This document shows, piece by piece, positions 17,140 through 26,363 of a stretch of DNA of 64,000 nt. The translations under genes and the position numbers were made by a program. The notes under the pieces are model-generated. The model saw only the letters and a program-made list of their open reading frames with translations. It had not been told where the DNA came from and made no database searches. Positions within the stretch are counted from its first letter, which is position 1, and each line of letters begins with the position of its first letter. The DNA comes from an uncultured Prevotellaceae bacterium. Its GTDB lineage: Bacteria; Bacteroidota; Bacteroidia; Bacteroidales; Muribaculaceae. Location of the stretch: contig ONLH01000012.1 in the NCBI GenBank assembly GCA_900318645.1, positions 34,656-98,655 on the forward strand. Reading direction: 5' to 3'.

Positions 17140-18366
17140 TTACTTGATGACCTTAGCGGTAGAGGTGCTGCCGTCGGTGTAGGTGGTAACAACGATGTTC
17201 ACACCATTGACGGGCTGAGCGCTCTGCTGACCAGCCAGGTTGTAGTAAGCTACACCAGCAACAGTCTTGTTGGCATTGATCTCTTCAACAGCAGTCCTGT
17301 TGTCGATAACCAGGTTGACGTCGGCATAGATGTCTTCAAAGGTGAACGAACCGCGTGACTTGCCACCAGCATAGATGTAGTAAGTCTTGGTGTGGTCCAG
17401 ACCAGTGAACAAGCCTTCCTCAGCGGGCTCAATCTCGTTACCATCCTCATCAACCAACTGGTAGATGGTCTCGTAACCCACGCAGGTAACGCGCACGTCA
17501 TTGGTGTAATAAGGAGTGCGGAAAGCGGGCAGGCGGTGCTTGGGAAGCTCGTACATCAAATCGATGCCAAAGACGTCCCTGATAGCAGCCTGAGACTCAC
17601 TGTTGAAGCAGATATTGCCTGCACGGAAGAGGCTGGCATACTCGGCCTCAGCATCATCATAAGCCATATAGTGATACTTCATGCGAGTACCGGGGTTGAT
17701 GAGCCACAGCGTGAGGTAGATGTTTTCACCCTTGTACCAGAAAGGCAGCTCGGGATCGTCATGATTGCCGAAGGGGATGTCAACGATTGCACAAGGATTC
17801 TGGGCATCGGCGGTGAGGTCAAAGCGGCAAAGGTAACCAGGCTGAGTACCGGATGCATTGCAATATTCGATGGTATCGGTGAAGAGGTCACCCTGGGGAA
17901 CATGTGCCCTGTAACCGTCAAACAAGTCAAGATAATCAAGTTCCATCTTGTCACGGGGGATGTTACGGCACCATGCAGTTACTCTGTGGTAAACGCCACC
18001 ACCAGGCATCATCTCGCTACCGATGTCAAAACCATCAAGACCCAAGCCAATCACCTTAGCGTTGTTGGGCAGGCTGGCAGTACCCTTATCGGTGTCACCA
18101 TGAGAAAAGTCCTCGGCGGTTACCAGATATTCGGGCTGGAACTTACCATTGATCATGGGAGTCGTCTGACCAGTGGTAGGATTTACATAGTCATAAGCGG
18201 TCCAAATCTCCTGTGACAACTCGGGATTTACCGGCAACGCAAAAAGCAGCGTGTCGTTTGCGGGCTGAGGCACGTTAGATGCAGTAATGATAATCTCCTG
18301 AGTAGCATTAGCAACACCATAGCTAGCTAAAGCCATCAAAAATGCAGAAAGTAATGATTTCTTCAT
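17140..18366 (-). CDS. Secreted protein with sorting-domain-like C-terminus
   Basis: A 408-residue protein with a signal peptide (MKKSLLSAFLMALASYGVANA). The body is unrecognised. The last 40 residues (VAGVAYYNLAGQQ ... GVNIVVTTYTDGSTSTAKVIK in part) have the YNLAGQ and terminal basic-strand pattern of C-terminal sorting domains used by type IX-related secretion in Bacteroidales. It is probably exported to the surface or medium. Monocistronic, with its own good promoter and terminator. Possible partner of the PorQ-containing system, by inference only. Confidence 0.72.
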   Translation of the reverse strand: MKKSLLSAFLMALASYGVANATQEIIITASNVPQPANDTLLFALPVNPELSQEIWTAYDYVNPTTGQTTPMINGKFQPEYLVTAEDFSHGDTDKGTASLPNNAKVIGLGLDGFDIGSEMMPGGGVYHRVTAWCRNIPRDKMELDYLDLFDGYRAHVPQGDLFTDTIEYCNASGTQPGYLCRFDLTADAQNPCAIVDIPFGNHDDPELPFWYKGENIYLTLWLINPGTRMKYHYMAYDDAEAEYASLFRAGNICFNSESQAAIRDVFGIDLMYELPKHRLPAFRTPYYTNDVRVTCVGYETIYQLVDEDGNEIEPAEEGLFTGLDHTKTYYIYAGGKSRGSFTFEDIYADVNLVIDNRTAVEEINANKTVAGVAYYNLAGQQSAQPVNGVNIVVTTYTDGSTSTAKVIK

Positions 18367-18427
18367 GATGTTTTAATTAAATTGATAATTTATTTTATAT
18401 TTAGTTCTCAATCGTATATAGATGCTG

Positions 18428-18458
18428 CAAAATTACAGCTAATTGCCGAAACCACAAA
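18428..18458 (-). promoter_or_regulatory. Bacteroidetes-type promoter of the 17140-18366 gene
   Basis: Minus strand: TTTG (18455-18458), 19 bases, TAATTTTG (18428-18435). Both boxes match the consensus exactly. Confidence 0.75.
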
Positions 18459-18485
18459 GAAAAAACCCAAATATTTTAACTAGGG

Positions 18486-21185
18486 CTACCTGTTTTTAAT
18501 CCATGCTACAAACTGTCCTATTATTAATACGGGTGATGTACACAGTATGATCAGCAACCAGGTGGTCAGGTCCAGCGGCTCACAGTCAAACAGCGGATAA
18601 CAGCATTGGACAAGGAAAATCTGACCAATGAAGATAACGACAGCTACCGCCCAGAAGACCTTGCTATCCTCCATATTGTTGAAAGCCCACTTGCCTGTCG
18701 CAAACGACCTTGCATTCAACATATTCCAGAACTGCAGGAAAACAAACACACTGAAGAAGATGCCCATCTCACGCAGACTGATGTTGGGATTGATGCCACG
18801 CGCAAATACAGGCCTGCCCTCGTTGGCAATATGCACATAATAGTAGTACATGCCTATCATCAATACCGCAAACAGAATTCCAGTCACGAGAATGAAACGC
18901 ATCATCATGGGCGTGATAATGCTCGCCCGTGAATCTCGAGGACGCTGACGCATCAACACGCTGTTAGGCGGTAAGGAGGCAAGCGCCAGAGCGGCAAAGG
19001 TGTCCATGATGAGGTTAACCCACAGCATCTGGGTTACCGTGAGCGCCGGCTGTTTGCTGAAGAATGAGCACACAGCAACCACCAGGCAGGCACACACGTT
19101 GACGGCCAGCTGGAAGAGGACAAAACGCTGGATATTGCTGTACAATGAGCGTCCCCACAGCACGGCTTTGTTGATGCTTGCAAAGGAATTGTCAAGGATG
19201 GTGATGTCGCTGGCCTCCTTGGCAACGGCAGTGCCATCGCCCATCGACAAGCCCACCTGGGCTGCATTGAGCGCGGGAGCATCGTTGGTGCCGTCGCCAG
19301 TGACGGCAACCACTTCGCCTTGCTGCTGCAACAAGCGCACAAGACGTGATTTATCATCGGGACGTGCTCTTGCCATGATCTTGATGGATGCGGCTCGACG
19401 AGCGGCTTCGTCATCATCGAGGGCAGCAAAATCAGGACCGTTGATGATGGCGTCCTGACGGTTGTCGTCGTCATCACTCCACAGGCCCACCTGACGGCCA
19501 ATCTCACGCGCTGTGGCGCCAGTGTCACCCGTCACAATCTTGACCTTCACACCGGCATTACGGCAATCCTGGATCGCACGAGGCACATCAGGGCGAACGG
19601 GGTCGCTGATGGCGACGATGCCCATGAACCTGAGCGCCTGACCTTGGCCTGTCTTGAGTATGCGAAGGACTTGCTGTGGATCCTCATTTTCGTCGAGTTC
19701 ACAGTAGGCGAATGCCAGGGTGCGCATGGCCTTGATCTGATAGGTCGTCAGTTCATCTGTTACCTGCTGGAAAGTCAAGCCCCCGACGACTGAGCCGCAC
19801 AAGCGCATCACAATCTCGGGAGCACCCTTGAGCAGCAACAGACGCTTTCCGGTGGTGCTCCTGATAACCGTTGCCATGAACTTTGTCATGGTCGAGAAAG
19901 GCATTTGTGCCAGCACCTCACACTCTTCACGAGAAGCCAAGTAGTCATATCCTGCATCATGCAGCCATAGCAACAAAGCGCCTTCAGTGGGATTACCCAG
20001 GGCCACGAGATTGTTGGGGTCACTGTCATCAAGAAATGCACTGCTGTTGCAGGCGATGCTCTCACGAATGATCGTTCCAGTCTCATCATCAGTGAGTCGG
20101 GAACCATCCTCAAGGCCATAGAAATGAGCCTGATAGACTTGCATCTTGTTTTGCGTGAGGGTTCCTGTCTTGTCGGTACAGATGACGGTTGCCGCGCCCA
20201 TCGTCTCACAGGCGTGCATGCGGCGCACCAGATTATTGTGCTTGAGCATCTTTCGCATACTCAAGGCAAGCGACAAGGTCACACTCATGGGTAGTCCCTC
20301 AGGAACCGACACCACAATGAGCGTCACAGCCAGCATCACCGTCTCAATAAAGTACTGGGCATCGGCAACGAGGCCTTCACTTCCCCCGACGAGGAACTCT
20401 ACCACACGCCCCAACACCAGCAGGCCGGCCATGACATAACTGCCACGGGCGATCAAATGGCCCAGACGGTCAAGCTGCTGGGTAAGAGGTGTCTTAATAT
20501 CATTATCAATCTGTGCGTCACGATAGATTTTTCCGTACTCGGTCTTGTCGCCGACACGATCGACACGCATCGTGGCACTGCCCTCGATGACGGTGCTGGC
20601 ACGCAGCAGCATGGTGGCTGGATAGGTCGCCTCGGTCGCCGTCGCGGCAGCCTCGACGTCATGCGTTTTCCATGCCGAAGGCTCGCCGGTGAAAGAGCTC
20701 TCATCAACCGTGAGGTTGAGGCTGTCGATGATGGTGCCGTCGGCGGGAACCTTCTCACCAGTCTCCAGAATCACGATGTCACCCACCACGATGTCACAAC
20801 GCGGCACCTGTGTCACATGGCCCGAACGCATCACTTTGACCTTGACGTGGTCATCTGACTGATTGAGCAGTCTGAATTTTTTATTGGCATTAACCTCGAC
20901 GAGAAACCCGACAAGGGTTGCCAGCACAATAGCAATGAAAATTCCTGTCGGTTCAAACAGGACACTCACTCCCGCATGCAGCCCCAAAAATTCATAAAGG
21001 GACAATCCAACCGACAGCACGAGAGCAAACAGCAAGATTTTGATGAGCGGGTCCTTGAATTTCTCCAGGAATTGCTTCCACAAGGGTTCACGCAACGGCT
21101 GGGTCAATACATTGTCACCATGTTCACGGCGACTGGCAATCACCTGTTCGTCGGTCAATCCTATATGATGTTTCTGTTTGGCCAT
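18486..21185 (-). CDS. Calcium-translocating P-type ATPase, PMCA type
   Basis: An 899-residue pump with an N-terminal cation-ATPase domain and about ten membrane helices. VPEGLPM (294-300) marks the ion-binding fourth helix. CTDKTGTLT carries the phosphorylated D338, and VTGDGTNDAPAL is the hinge motif. The dephosphorylation loop reads FTGEP instead of the usual TGES, a variation seen in some P2 ATPases. It exports Ca2+ using ATP. It follows the glycosyltransferase gene after an 80-base spacer of TCTAGA-phased repeats, probably in one operon. Confidence 0.93.
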   Translation of the reverse strand: MAKQKHHIGLTDEQVIASRREHGDNVLTQPLREPLWKQFLEKFKDPLIKILLFALVLSVGLSLYEFLGLHAGVSVLFEPTGIFIAIVLATLVGFLVEVNANKKFRLLNQSDDHVKVKVMRSGHVTQVPRCDIVVGDIVILETGEKVPADGTIIDSLNLTVDESSFTGEPSAWKTHDVEAAATATEATYPATMLLRASTVIEGSATMRVDRVGDKTEYGKIYRDAQIDNDIKTPLTQQLDRLGHLIARGSYVMAGLLVLGRVVEFLVGGSEGLVADAQYFIETVMLAVTLIVVSVPEGLPMSVTLSLALSMRKMLKHNNLVRRMHACETMGAATVICTDKTGTLTQNKMQVYQAHFYGLEDGSRLTDDETGTIIRESIACNSSAFLDDSDPNNLVALGNPTEGALLLWLHDAGYDYLASREECEVLAQMPFSTMTKFMATVIRSTTGKRLLLLKGAPEIVMRLCGSVVGGLTFQQVTDELTTYQIKAMRTLAFAYCELDENEDPQQVLRILKTGQGQALRFMGIVAISDPVRPDVPRAIQDCRNAGVKVKIVTGDTGATAREIGRQVGLWSDDDDNRQDAIINGPDFAALDDDEAARRAASIKIMARARPDDKSRLVRLLQQQGEVVAVTGDGTNDAPALNAAQVGLSMGDGTAVAKEASDITILDNSFASINKAVLWGRSLYSNIQRFVLFQLAVNVCACLVVAVCSFFSKQPALTVTQMLWVNLIMDTFAALALASLPPNSVLMRQRPRDSRASIITPMMMRFILVTGILFAVLMIGMYYYYVHIANEGRPVFARGINPNISLREMGIFFSVFVFLQFWNMLNARSFATGKWAFNNMEDSKVFWAVAVVIFIGQIFLVQCCYPLFDCEPLDLTTWLLIILCTSPVLIIGQFVAWIKNR

Positions 21186-21194
21186 TTATCAGTT

Positions 21195-21256
21195 TTACAG
21201 TTTCTTCTAGATTATCTAGATAGTCTAGTTAGTCTAGAGCATCTAGAGATGCTAGC
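21195..21256. repeat. TCTAGA-phased spacer repeat
   Basis: Short units around TCTAGA/CTAGAT recur every 9-11 bases (TCTAGATTATCTAGATAG, then GTCTAGAGCATCTAGAG). It lies between two same-strand genes. Similar stretches occur at 22999-23052, 26292-26335, 26780-26824 and 33100-33142. Confidence 0.7.
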
Positions 21257-21265
21257 ACCTAAAGC

Positions 21266-22018
21266 CTATCTAAGCCGGCGCCTAAAGCGGTTCTTGTTGA
21301 AAAGGGAATCCCAACGCAGCTTGATCACACCGAACAGTGCCTCAAAGAAGATGCTGCTGTTCATCTTGCTCTCGCCATAGACGCGGTTGACAAACACGAT
21401 GGGCACTTCCTTGATTTTAAAGCCCATGCAATGAGCCGTGAACTTCATCTCTATCTGGAAAGCATAGCCCTTAAACTCGATAGCGTCAAGGTCAATAGAC
21501 AACAGCACTTCGCGACGGTAGCAGACATATCCTGCCGTCGCATCACGCACCTTCATTCCCGTAATCAAGCGTACATAGGCCGATGCGAAGTAACTCATAA
21601 GCATCCTTCCCATCGGCCAGTTGACGACATTCACGCCAGTGATATATCTTGAGCCGACCGAGACATCAGCACCGCCAGTGGCACATGCCGCCTGCAACTC
21701 GGGCAACTTATCGACAGGATGGGAAAAGTCAGCGTCCATCTCAATGATATACTCATAACCCTGCTCCAAAGCCCACTTGAATCCAGCGATATAGGCCGTA
21801 CCCAGGCCCTGCTTGCCGGCTCGTTTGAGAATATGGATGCGCTCCGGACGCTCGGCAATCATCGAGTCCACGATGGCACCAGTGCCGTCGGGGGAATTGT
21901 CGTCAACAATGAGCACATCAAACTCGTGCTTACTCAGTGCTAGCACGGCGTTAATGATATTCCTGATGTTCTCCTTCTCGTTATAAGTAGGAATGATTAC
22001 TAAACTGTCTGACTTCAT
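21266..22018 (-). CDS. Polyprenol/dolichyl-phosphate mannosyltransferase-like GT2 enzyme
   Basis: A 250-residue family 2 glycosyltransferase. The N-terminal VIIPTYNEKENI, VDDNSPDGTG, EMDADFSHP (DxD-type metal site) and later FKGYAFQIEMKF match bacterial DPM-synthase-like proteins, which transfer a sugar from GDP-mannose (or UDP-sugar) to a lipid phosphate. There is no C-terminal membrane domain, so it would act at the cytoplasmic face as a peripheral enzyme. Basic tail NKNRFRRRLR. A TACCTTTG element lies 35 bases upstream at 22053-22060. Confidence 0.88.
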   Translation of the reverse strand: MKSDSLVIIPTYNEKENIRNIINAVLALSKHEFDVLIVDDNSPDGTGAIVDSMIAERPERIHILKRAGKQGLGTAYIAGFKWALEQGYEYIIEMDADFSHPVDKLPELQAACATGGADVSVGSRYITGVNVVNWPMGRMLMSYFASAYVRLITGMKVRDATAGYVCYRREVLLSIDLDAIEFKGYAFQIEMKFTAHCMGFKIKEVPIVFVNRVYGESKMNSSIFFEALFGVIKLRWDSLFNKNRFRRRLR

Positions 22019-22052
22019 TAGTGCTTATATTTACGTCGTCTGAATGAAACAA

Positions 22053-22060
22053 CAAAGGTA
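22053..22060 (-). promoter_or_regulatory. -7 promoter element upstream of the GT2 gene
   Basis: TACCTTTG on the minus strand. No clear -33 TTTG at 19-21 bases. Confidence 0.45.
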
Positions 22061-22356
22061 CTATTTTTTTTGATACTAACGCCTCACTTTGAGAGGTTAT
22101 TATTCCATTTCAGCCGTTTTTTAAATCTTTCACAACGATTAACACTCCTTTTAAGCGTGCAAAAACCATGCCAGCCCATGGCCCCATGGATAACCACAAA
22201 ACCACTCTCTCGAGATGCATTCGCTCACATCATAACATGATAACATTTTCCGCAAGATTCAGCATTGACGTTAAGTCAACTAGCGACAATCAAGAGCCGC
22301 GAGAATCAACTGGTCACGGCTCTTTTTCACTGCATTCGTCAAGAAAAAGAGCATAA
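22061..22356. other. Intergenic region between divergent genes
   Basis: The gap from 22019 to 22423 holds the two divergent promoters. In its middle is a hairpin at 22293-22328 in which AGAGCCG pairs with CGGCTCT, followed by TTTTTC on the plus strand. A 62-codon plus-strand frame here (22168-22356) has no ribosome site or recognisable content. Nothing else is seen. Confidence 0.5.
22293..22328 (+). terminator. Orphan terminator-like hairpin
   Basis: AGAGCCG (22293-22299) pairs with CGGCTCT and is followed by T5. No plus-strand gene ends here, so it may close a small untranslated RNA or be incidental. Confidence 0.35.
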
Positions 22357-22390
22357 TTGTGAGGACACTAGAAAAAAAGCAGTATCTTTG
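22357..22390 (+). promoter_or_regulatory. Promoter of the DUF1599 operon
   Basis: TTGT (22357-22360), 22 bases, TATCTTTG (22383-22390). The spacing is slightly long; the -7 box is perfect. The DUF1599 ATG is 34 bases downstream. Confidence 0.6.
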
Positions 22391-22423
22391 TAGGTTAAAT
22401 CAATTTGAATCAAATTTTTGACT

Positions 22424-22972
22424 ATGCACAATACCAGCAAACAATATGATGAGGTGATTGCCACCTGCCGCGAGTTGTTCATCAACAAGATGAAGGACTA
22501 CGGCCCCTCGTGGCGTATCCTGAGACCGCAATCGGTTACCGACCAGATTTTCATCAAGGCCAAGCGCATCCGCACCTTGGAGCTCAACGGTGAGACCAAG
22601 GTGGGCGAAGGCATCTGGCCCGAATTCATCGGCATCATCAACTATGGCATCATCGGACTGATCCAACTGCGCCTCGGCTACACCGATATAGTTGACATCA
22701 CCGCCACGGAGGCCTTGGAACTCTATGACAAATACATCGCCGACACCAAGGACCTGATGATTGCCAAGAACACCGACTATGGCGAGGCCTGGCGCGACAT
22801 GCGTATCTCAAGCTACACCGACCTGATCCTGACCAAGATCCAGCGCACCAAGGAAATTGAGAACCACGGTGGCGCCACGCTGGTGAGCGAGGGCATCGAC
22901 GCCAACTATCAGGACATGATCAACTATAGCGTGTTCGCCCTCATCAAGCACAACGAGGAGGAAATGAAGTGA
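22424..22972 (+). CDS. DUF1599 protein
   Basis: A 182-residue protein started at the ATG at 22424. An in-frame TTG two codons earlier is less likely. It has two repeats of a DUF1599 unit: KMKDYGPSWRILRP ... IKAKRIRTLE and KNTDYGEAWRDMRI ... LTKIQRTKEIE, each with a D-Y-G-x-x-W core. DUF1599 is described as a nucleotide-modification-associated domain; no reaction has been established here. First gene of an operon with a DoxX/MauE protein and the kinase-AAA fusion. Confidence 0.88.
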   Translation: MHNTSKQYDEVIATCRELFINKMKDYGPSWRILRPQSVTDQIFIKAKRIRTLELNGETKVGEGIWPEFIGIINYGIIGLIQLRLGYTDIVDITATEALELYDKYIADTKDLMIAKNTDYGEAWRDMRISSYTDLILTKIQRTKEIENHGGATLVSEGIDANYQDMINYSVFALIKHNEEEMK

Positions 22973-23090
22973 GAAGTTAGAAGTGAGAAGTTAGGAGTTA
23001 GAATTTAATCTCTAGACTATCTAGATCATCTAGATCATCTAGAAAATCTAGAACAACTAACAACTGAAAACTGAAAACTAAAAACTGAAC
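22973..23090. repeat. Spacer with phased TCTAGA and AACTGAAAA repeats
   Basis: AGAAGTTAG/AGAAGTGAG units, then TCTAGATCA repeated three times, then AACTGAAAACTGAAAACTAAAAACTG-type units directly before the next ATG. It is an intra-operon spacer without coding potential. Confidence 0.7.
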
Positions 23091-24416
23091 ATGACCATCA
23101 AAGCCTTCATCAATGCTGTCAAGGGCGAGAAGTGGTGCCAGCTGCTTACCGTGCTCATGCGACTTACCGTGGGAGGAATCTTTGCCTTCTCGGGGTTCGC
23201 TAAGGGGATTGACCCCTGGGGCACTTATTACAAAGTCTCGGACTACTTGACCGCTATGGGACTCGATCAATGGGCCGATACTGCTCTGTTCATTGCCGTG
23301 GCTCTTGCGGCCATTGAGTTCATGATTGGTATCGCCATCATCGTGGGCGCCTATCGCCGCAGTTCGCCATGGATGGCGCTGGTTTTCATGCTCATCATGA
23401 CGCCCATCACACTGTGGATTGCCATCACTGGGGCGGTCGCCGACTGCGGCTGTTTCGGCGATGCACTCCACCTGAGCAACTGGGCCACCTTCGGCAAGAA
23501 CTTACTCTTGCTGCTGGGAGTCATCTATCAGCTGGCATTCAACCGTTCGGTCCGCAGTATCTACGGCCCTGCAATCCAGTGGATGGTGATGGCTGTATCC
23601 TTTGCCCTGGTCATGGCGATTGCCTACTATGGCTACTTCAAGCAGCCCCTCATTGACTACCGCCCCTACCCCATCGGCACACGGCTCGTGGCCACCACCG
23701 ACAATAATGAGGAAAGTGAGGATGATTACACCTTCATCTATCGCAAGGACGGTGTTGAGCACGAATTTTCTATCGACAGCCTGCCCGATGAGGAAGAGGG
23801 CTGGGAATATGTGACTCGTTACCATTCACGGCGCCCTAACGGCAAAATCATCGTGCAGAACGGCAACGACCAGGACGGCATAGCCATCCTTGACGAGGAG
23901 GGCAACGACGTCACCATCGATGTGCTGAGCGATAGCCGGCGGACTGTGCTCTTGCTCTTCCCCGACCTGTCGCAGGTGGGCGTGGTCAACTCCTATGCGC
24001 TGAACGAGCTCAACGATGCTGCTATCGTGGCCGAGGCCAACGTCGTGGGGCTGACTCCTGCAACGGCTGAGGAGATTGAGCAATGGCAAGACGTGTCGAT
24101 GTCGAGCTATCCCATCTACAACATGGATGACAGCGAACTCAAAATGGTAGCTCGTGGTAATCCTGCCGTGGTTTATCTGCAGGACGGAGTCATCCAGTGG
24201 AAACGTACCCTATCCTCAATCGAAGACGTGGAGCAACCTGTCGAACTGAGCGAGATGGGCAAGGATTATAATCCCGATACGATTCTGACACGCCTGCTGG
24301 TGTACTTCATGATCGCGATGATAGTACTGCTGTTCATCAACCGCACCTATCCCGTTATGAAGCACCTGCACTCCCGCAAAAAATCAAAAAACCGACAACT
24401 GACAACTGACAACTAA
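23091..24416 (+). CDS. DoxX/MauE-family membrane protein (BT_3928-like)
   Basis: A 441-residue protein. Residues about 15-150 hold four membrane helices of the DoxX/MauE type, including the DCGCFGD loop (about 123-129) with redox-suited cysteines. A fifth helix is near 165-185. A periplasmic domain (about 190-395) and a final helix (about 400-420) follow. MauE relatives act in disulfide or redox handling at the membrane. A DUF1599-DoxX pair is, as I recall, a common Bacteroidales arrangement. The next gene starts two bases after the stop. Confidence 0.82.
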   Translation: MTIKAFINAVKGEKWCQLLTVLMRLTVGGIFAFSGFAKGIDPWGTYYKVSDYLTAMGLDQWADTALFIAVALAAIEFMIGIAIIVGAYRRSSPWMALVFMLIMTPITLWIAITGAVADCGCFGDALHLSNWATFGKNLLLLLGVIYQLAFNRSVRSIYGPAIQWMVMAVSFALVMAIAYYGYFKQPLIDYRPYPIGTRLVATTDNNEESEDDYTFIYRKDGVEHEFSIDSLPDEEEGWEYVTRYHSRRPNGKIIVQNGNDQDGIAILDEEGNDVTIDVLSDSRRTVLLLFPDLSQVGVVNSYALNELNDAAIVAEANVVGLTPATAEEIEQWQDVSMSSYPIYNMDDSELKMVARGNPAVVYLQDGVIQWKRTLSSIEDVEQPVELSEMGKDYNPDTILTRLLVYFMIAMIVLLFINRTYPVMKHLHSRKKSKNRQLTTDN

Positions 24417-24418
24417 AT

Positions 24419-26281
24419 ATGATACTCAAACAAGGACAAATCATCGACAACAAGTGGCATGTGGTTTATCTCATCAAGGCAAACCCCTATGCCGAGAGTT
24501 ACCGCGTAGAGGATGAGAGCGGCAACCCCTACTTCATGAAGATTTACCGTCTCAAGAACACGCCCGAGAAACTCATTGAGAATGGTACCGTATGGGAAAT
24601 CGTGTGGTCCCTGTTCATTAAGCACAAGAACATCATCAGCATGATTGATAATGGCGGCTACAAGGACGAGGAGGGCGAGTGCCGCTACCTGGTAGCCAAC
24701 TACTTCAGCGGTGAACTGCTCAGTGAGTTGATCCAGCGCAAGGGTAAACTCCCGGCCAAACGGGCTACCAAGATCTTCCTGGAGATGCTCCAAGGTCTGC
24801 AATACATGCACAACATGAAGAGTGGATGCCTGCACAACGACATCAACCCCACCAACGTCATGCTCAGCAGCAAGACCGGCGGCACGGCCGAGCTCATTGA
24901 CTTGGGCCACGTCTCGACCTACTTCATGGGTACACCGCCATTTGACACGGCCGACCTGGACCCGCGCTATGCCAGCGGCCAGTCGTTTATCGGCAAGTAT
25001 GACGAGCGCAACGATATCTTTGCCGCCACAGGCGTGTTCTACACGATGCTCACGGGACGAGTGCCCTGGGATATAGAATTCAGGCCCGACATGACCCGTA
25101 AAGAGAAAATCAAACTCGTCCAGAAAGTACGCGGTGATCAAGGAGAAATCAACGTTGATGCCATCAAGGACAAGAAACTCAAAGCCATCATTTCTAAAGG
25201 ATTGGCTCTGGGCTATAACGACCGTTACGGCAGCGTAGAGGAAATCATGCTCGACCTCATCGAGGGCGATGACAGCGAGACCGCCCAGGAAGTACGTAGC
25301 AAACTCGCAAACGAGGAAGCCGATCTCGGCTTAGATAGCTTTGATGACTTGGAGAACTCCATCAAATCAGACGATGACAGCACCCATAACGCCCCTCGCT
25401 CACAGGCTGCCACCGAGACCAGTGCCGATGTCGAGGTCAAGCGCGGTGGGGGCAACGGATTTGCCGATATCGCCGGAATGGACGACCTGAAGGAGATGCT
25501 GCGCAAGCGCGTCATCCTCATCCTCAAGGACAAGGAACTGGCCGAGAAATACAAGCTCACGCCACCCAATGGCATGTTGCTGTACGGCCCTCCGGGATGC
25601 GGCAAGAGCTTCTTTGCCGAGAAATTTGCCGAGGAGACGGGCTTCAACTTCATCCTCGTCAAGGCCAGCGACCTGGGTTCCATCTACATCCACGGCTCAC
25701 AAGGCAAGATTGCCGACCTGTTCAAGAAGGCCGAAGAGAACGCCCCGTCGATTTTGTGCTTCGATGAGTTCGACGCTTTCGTACCCAGCCGTTCGGGAGA
25801 CTTGGGCAGCAACCAAGCCGGTGAGGTCAACGAATTCCTCTCCCAACTCAACAACTGCTCCAAGCGCGGCATCTTTGTCATCGCTACCAGCAACCGTCCC
25901 GACAAGGTGGATCCCGCCGTGCTCCGCACTGGCCGCATCGACAAGCAGGTCTATGTGCCCATGCCCGACAAGACGGCTCGCAAACTTATGTTTGAGCTAT
26001 ACCTCAAGGGCCGTCCCTGTGATAAGATCGACAGTGACGAACTTGCTGAAAAGGCCGATGGCTATGTCGCCAGCGATATCGCCTACGTGGTCAACGAGGC
26101 AGCCACCATCGCCGCCTTCAACCACGAGAACATCACCCAGGAGCTGCTGTGCAAAACCATCGAGGGCATCAAGCCGTCAATCAACAAGGAACTGCTCAAG
26201 GAATATGAGGAAATGCGCGACAAGATGGAAGGCATCTCACGCACCAATGCTCTGCCTCGTGTAGGCTTCAATGTAAATTAG
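24419..26281 (+). CDS. Fusion of Hanks-type protein kinase and Cdc48/FtsH-like AAA+ ATPase
   Basis: A 620-residue protein. The kinase domain (about 8-285) has K41 in YFMKIY as ATP-anchoring lysine and the catalytic loop HNDINPTN (139-146; D141 and N146 kept, but N143 in place of the usual Lys). DLG (161-163) stands in for DFG, and DERNDI (195-200) is at the helix F start. No glycine-rich loop is obvious. An acidic linker (about 286-345) leads to an AAA+ module: FADIAGMDDLKEML, Walker A GPPGCGKS (390-397), Walker B ILCFDEFD (445-452), sensor ATSNRPD, and arginines R503 and R506. No membrane segment or protease domain. Likely a cytoplasmic signalling-controlled unfoldase; substrate unknown. The kinase may be weak or a pseudokinase because of the catalytic-loop substitution. 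Confidence 0.88.
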   Translation: MILKQGQIIDNKWHVVYLIKANPYAESYRVEDESGNPYFMKIYRLKNTPEKLIENGTVWEIVWSLFIKHKNIISMIDNGGYKDEEGECRYLVANYFSGELLSELIQRKGKLPAKRATKIFLEMLQGLQYMHNMKSGCLHNDINPTNVMLSSKTGGTAELIDLGHVSTYFMGTPPFDTADLDPRYASGQSFIGKYDERNDIFAATGVFYTMLTGRVPWDIEFRPDMTRKEKIKLVQKVRGDQGEINVDAIKDKKLKAIISKGLALGYNDRYGSVEEIMLDLIEGDDSETAQEVRSKLANEEADLGLDSFDDLENSIKSDDDSTHNAPRSQAATETSADVEVKRGGGNGFADIAGMDDLKEMLRKRVILILKDKELAEKYKLTPPNGMLLYGPPGCGKSFFAEKFAEETGFNFILVKASDLGSIYIHGSQGKIADLFKKAEENAPSILCFDEFDAFVPSRSGDLGSNQAGEVNEFLSQLNNCSKRGIFVIATSNRPDKVDPAVLRTGRIDKQVYVPMPDKTARKLMFELYLKGRPCDKIDSDELAEKADGYVASDIAYVVNEAATIAAFNHENITQELLCKTIEGIKPSINKELLKEYEEMRDKMEGISRTNALPRVGFNVN

Positions 26282-26291
26282 GAGTGAGGAT

Positions 26292-26335
26292 TTAATCTCT
26301 AGACTATCTAGATCATCTAGAAATTCTAGAAAAAA
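26292..26335. repeat. TCTAGA-phased spacer repeat
   Basis: TCTAGACTATCTAGATCA followed by TCTAGAAATTCTAG, between the kinase-AAA gene and the YbjN-like gene. Confidence 0.65.
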
Positions 26336-26363
26336 CCGACAACAAAAACTAAAAACTGAGAAT

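Noticed and set aside
22168-22356. Plus-strand 62-codon frame before the DUF1599 operon
   Set aside because: Overlaps the orphan hairpin, lacks ribosome site and has low-complexity composition.
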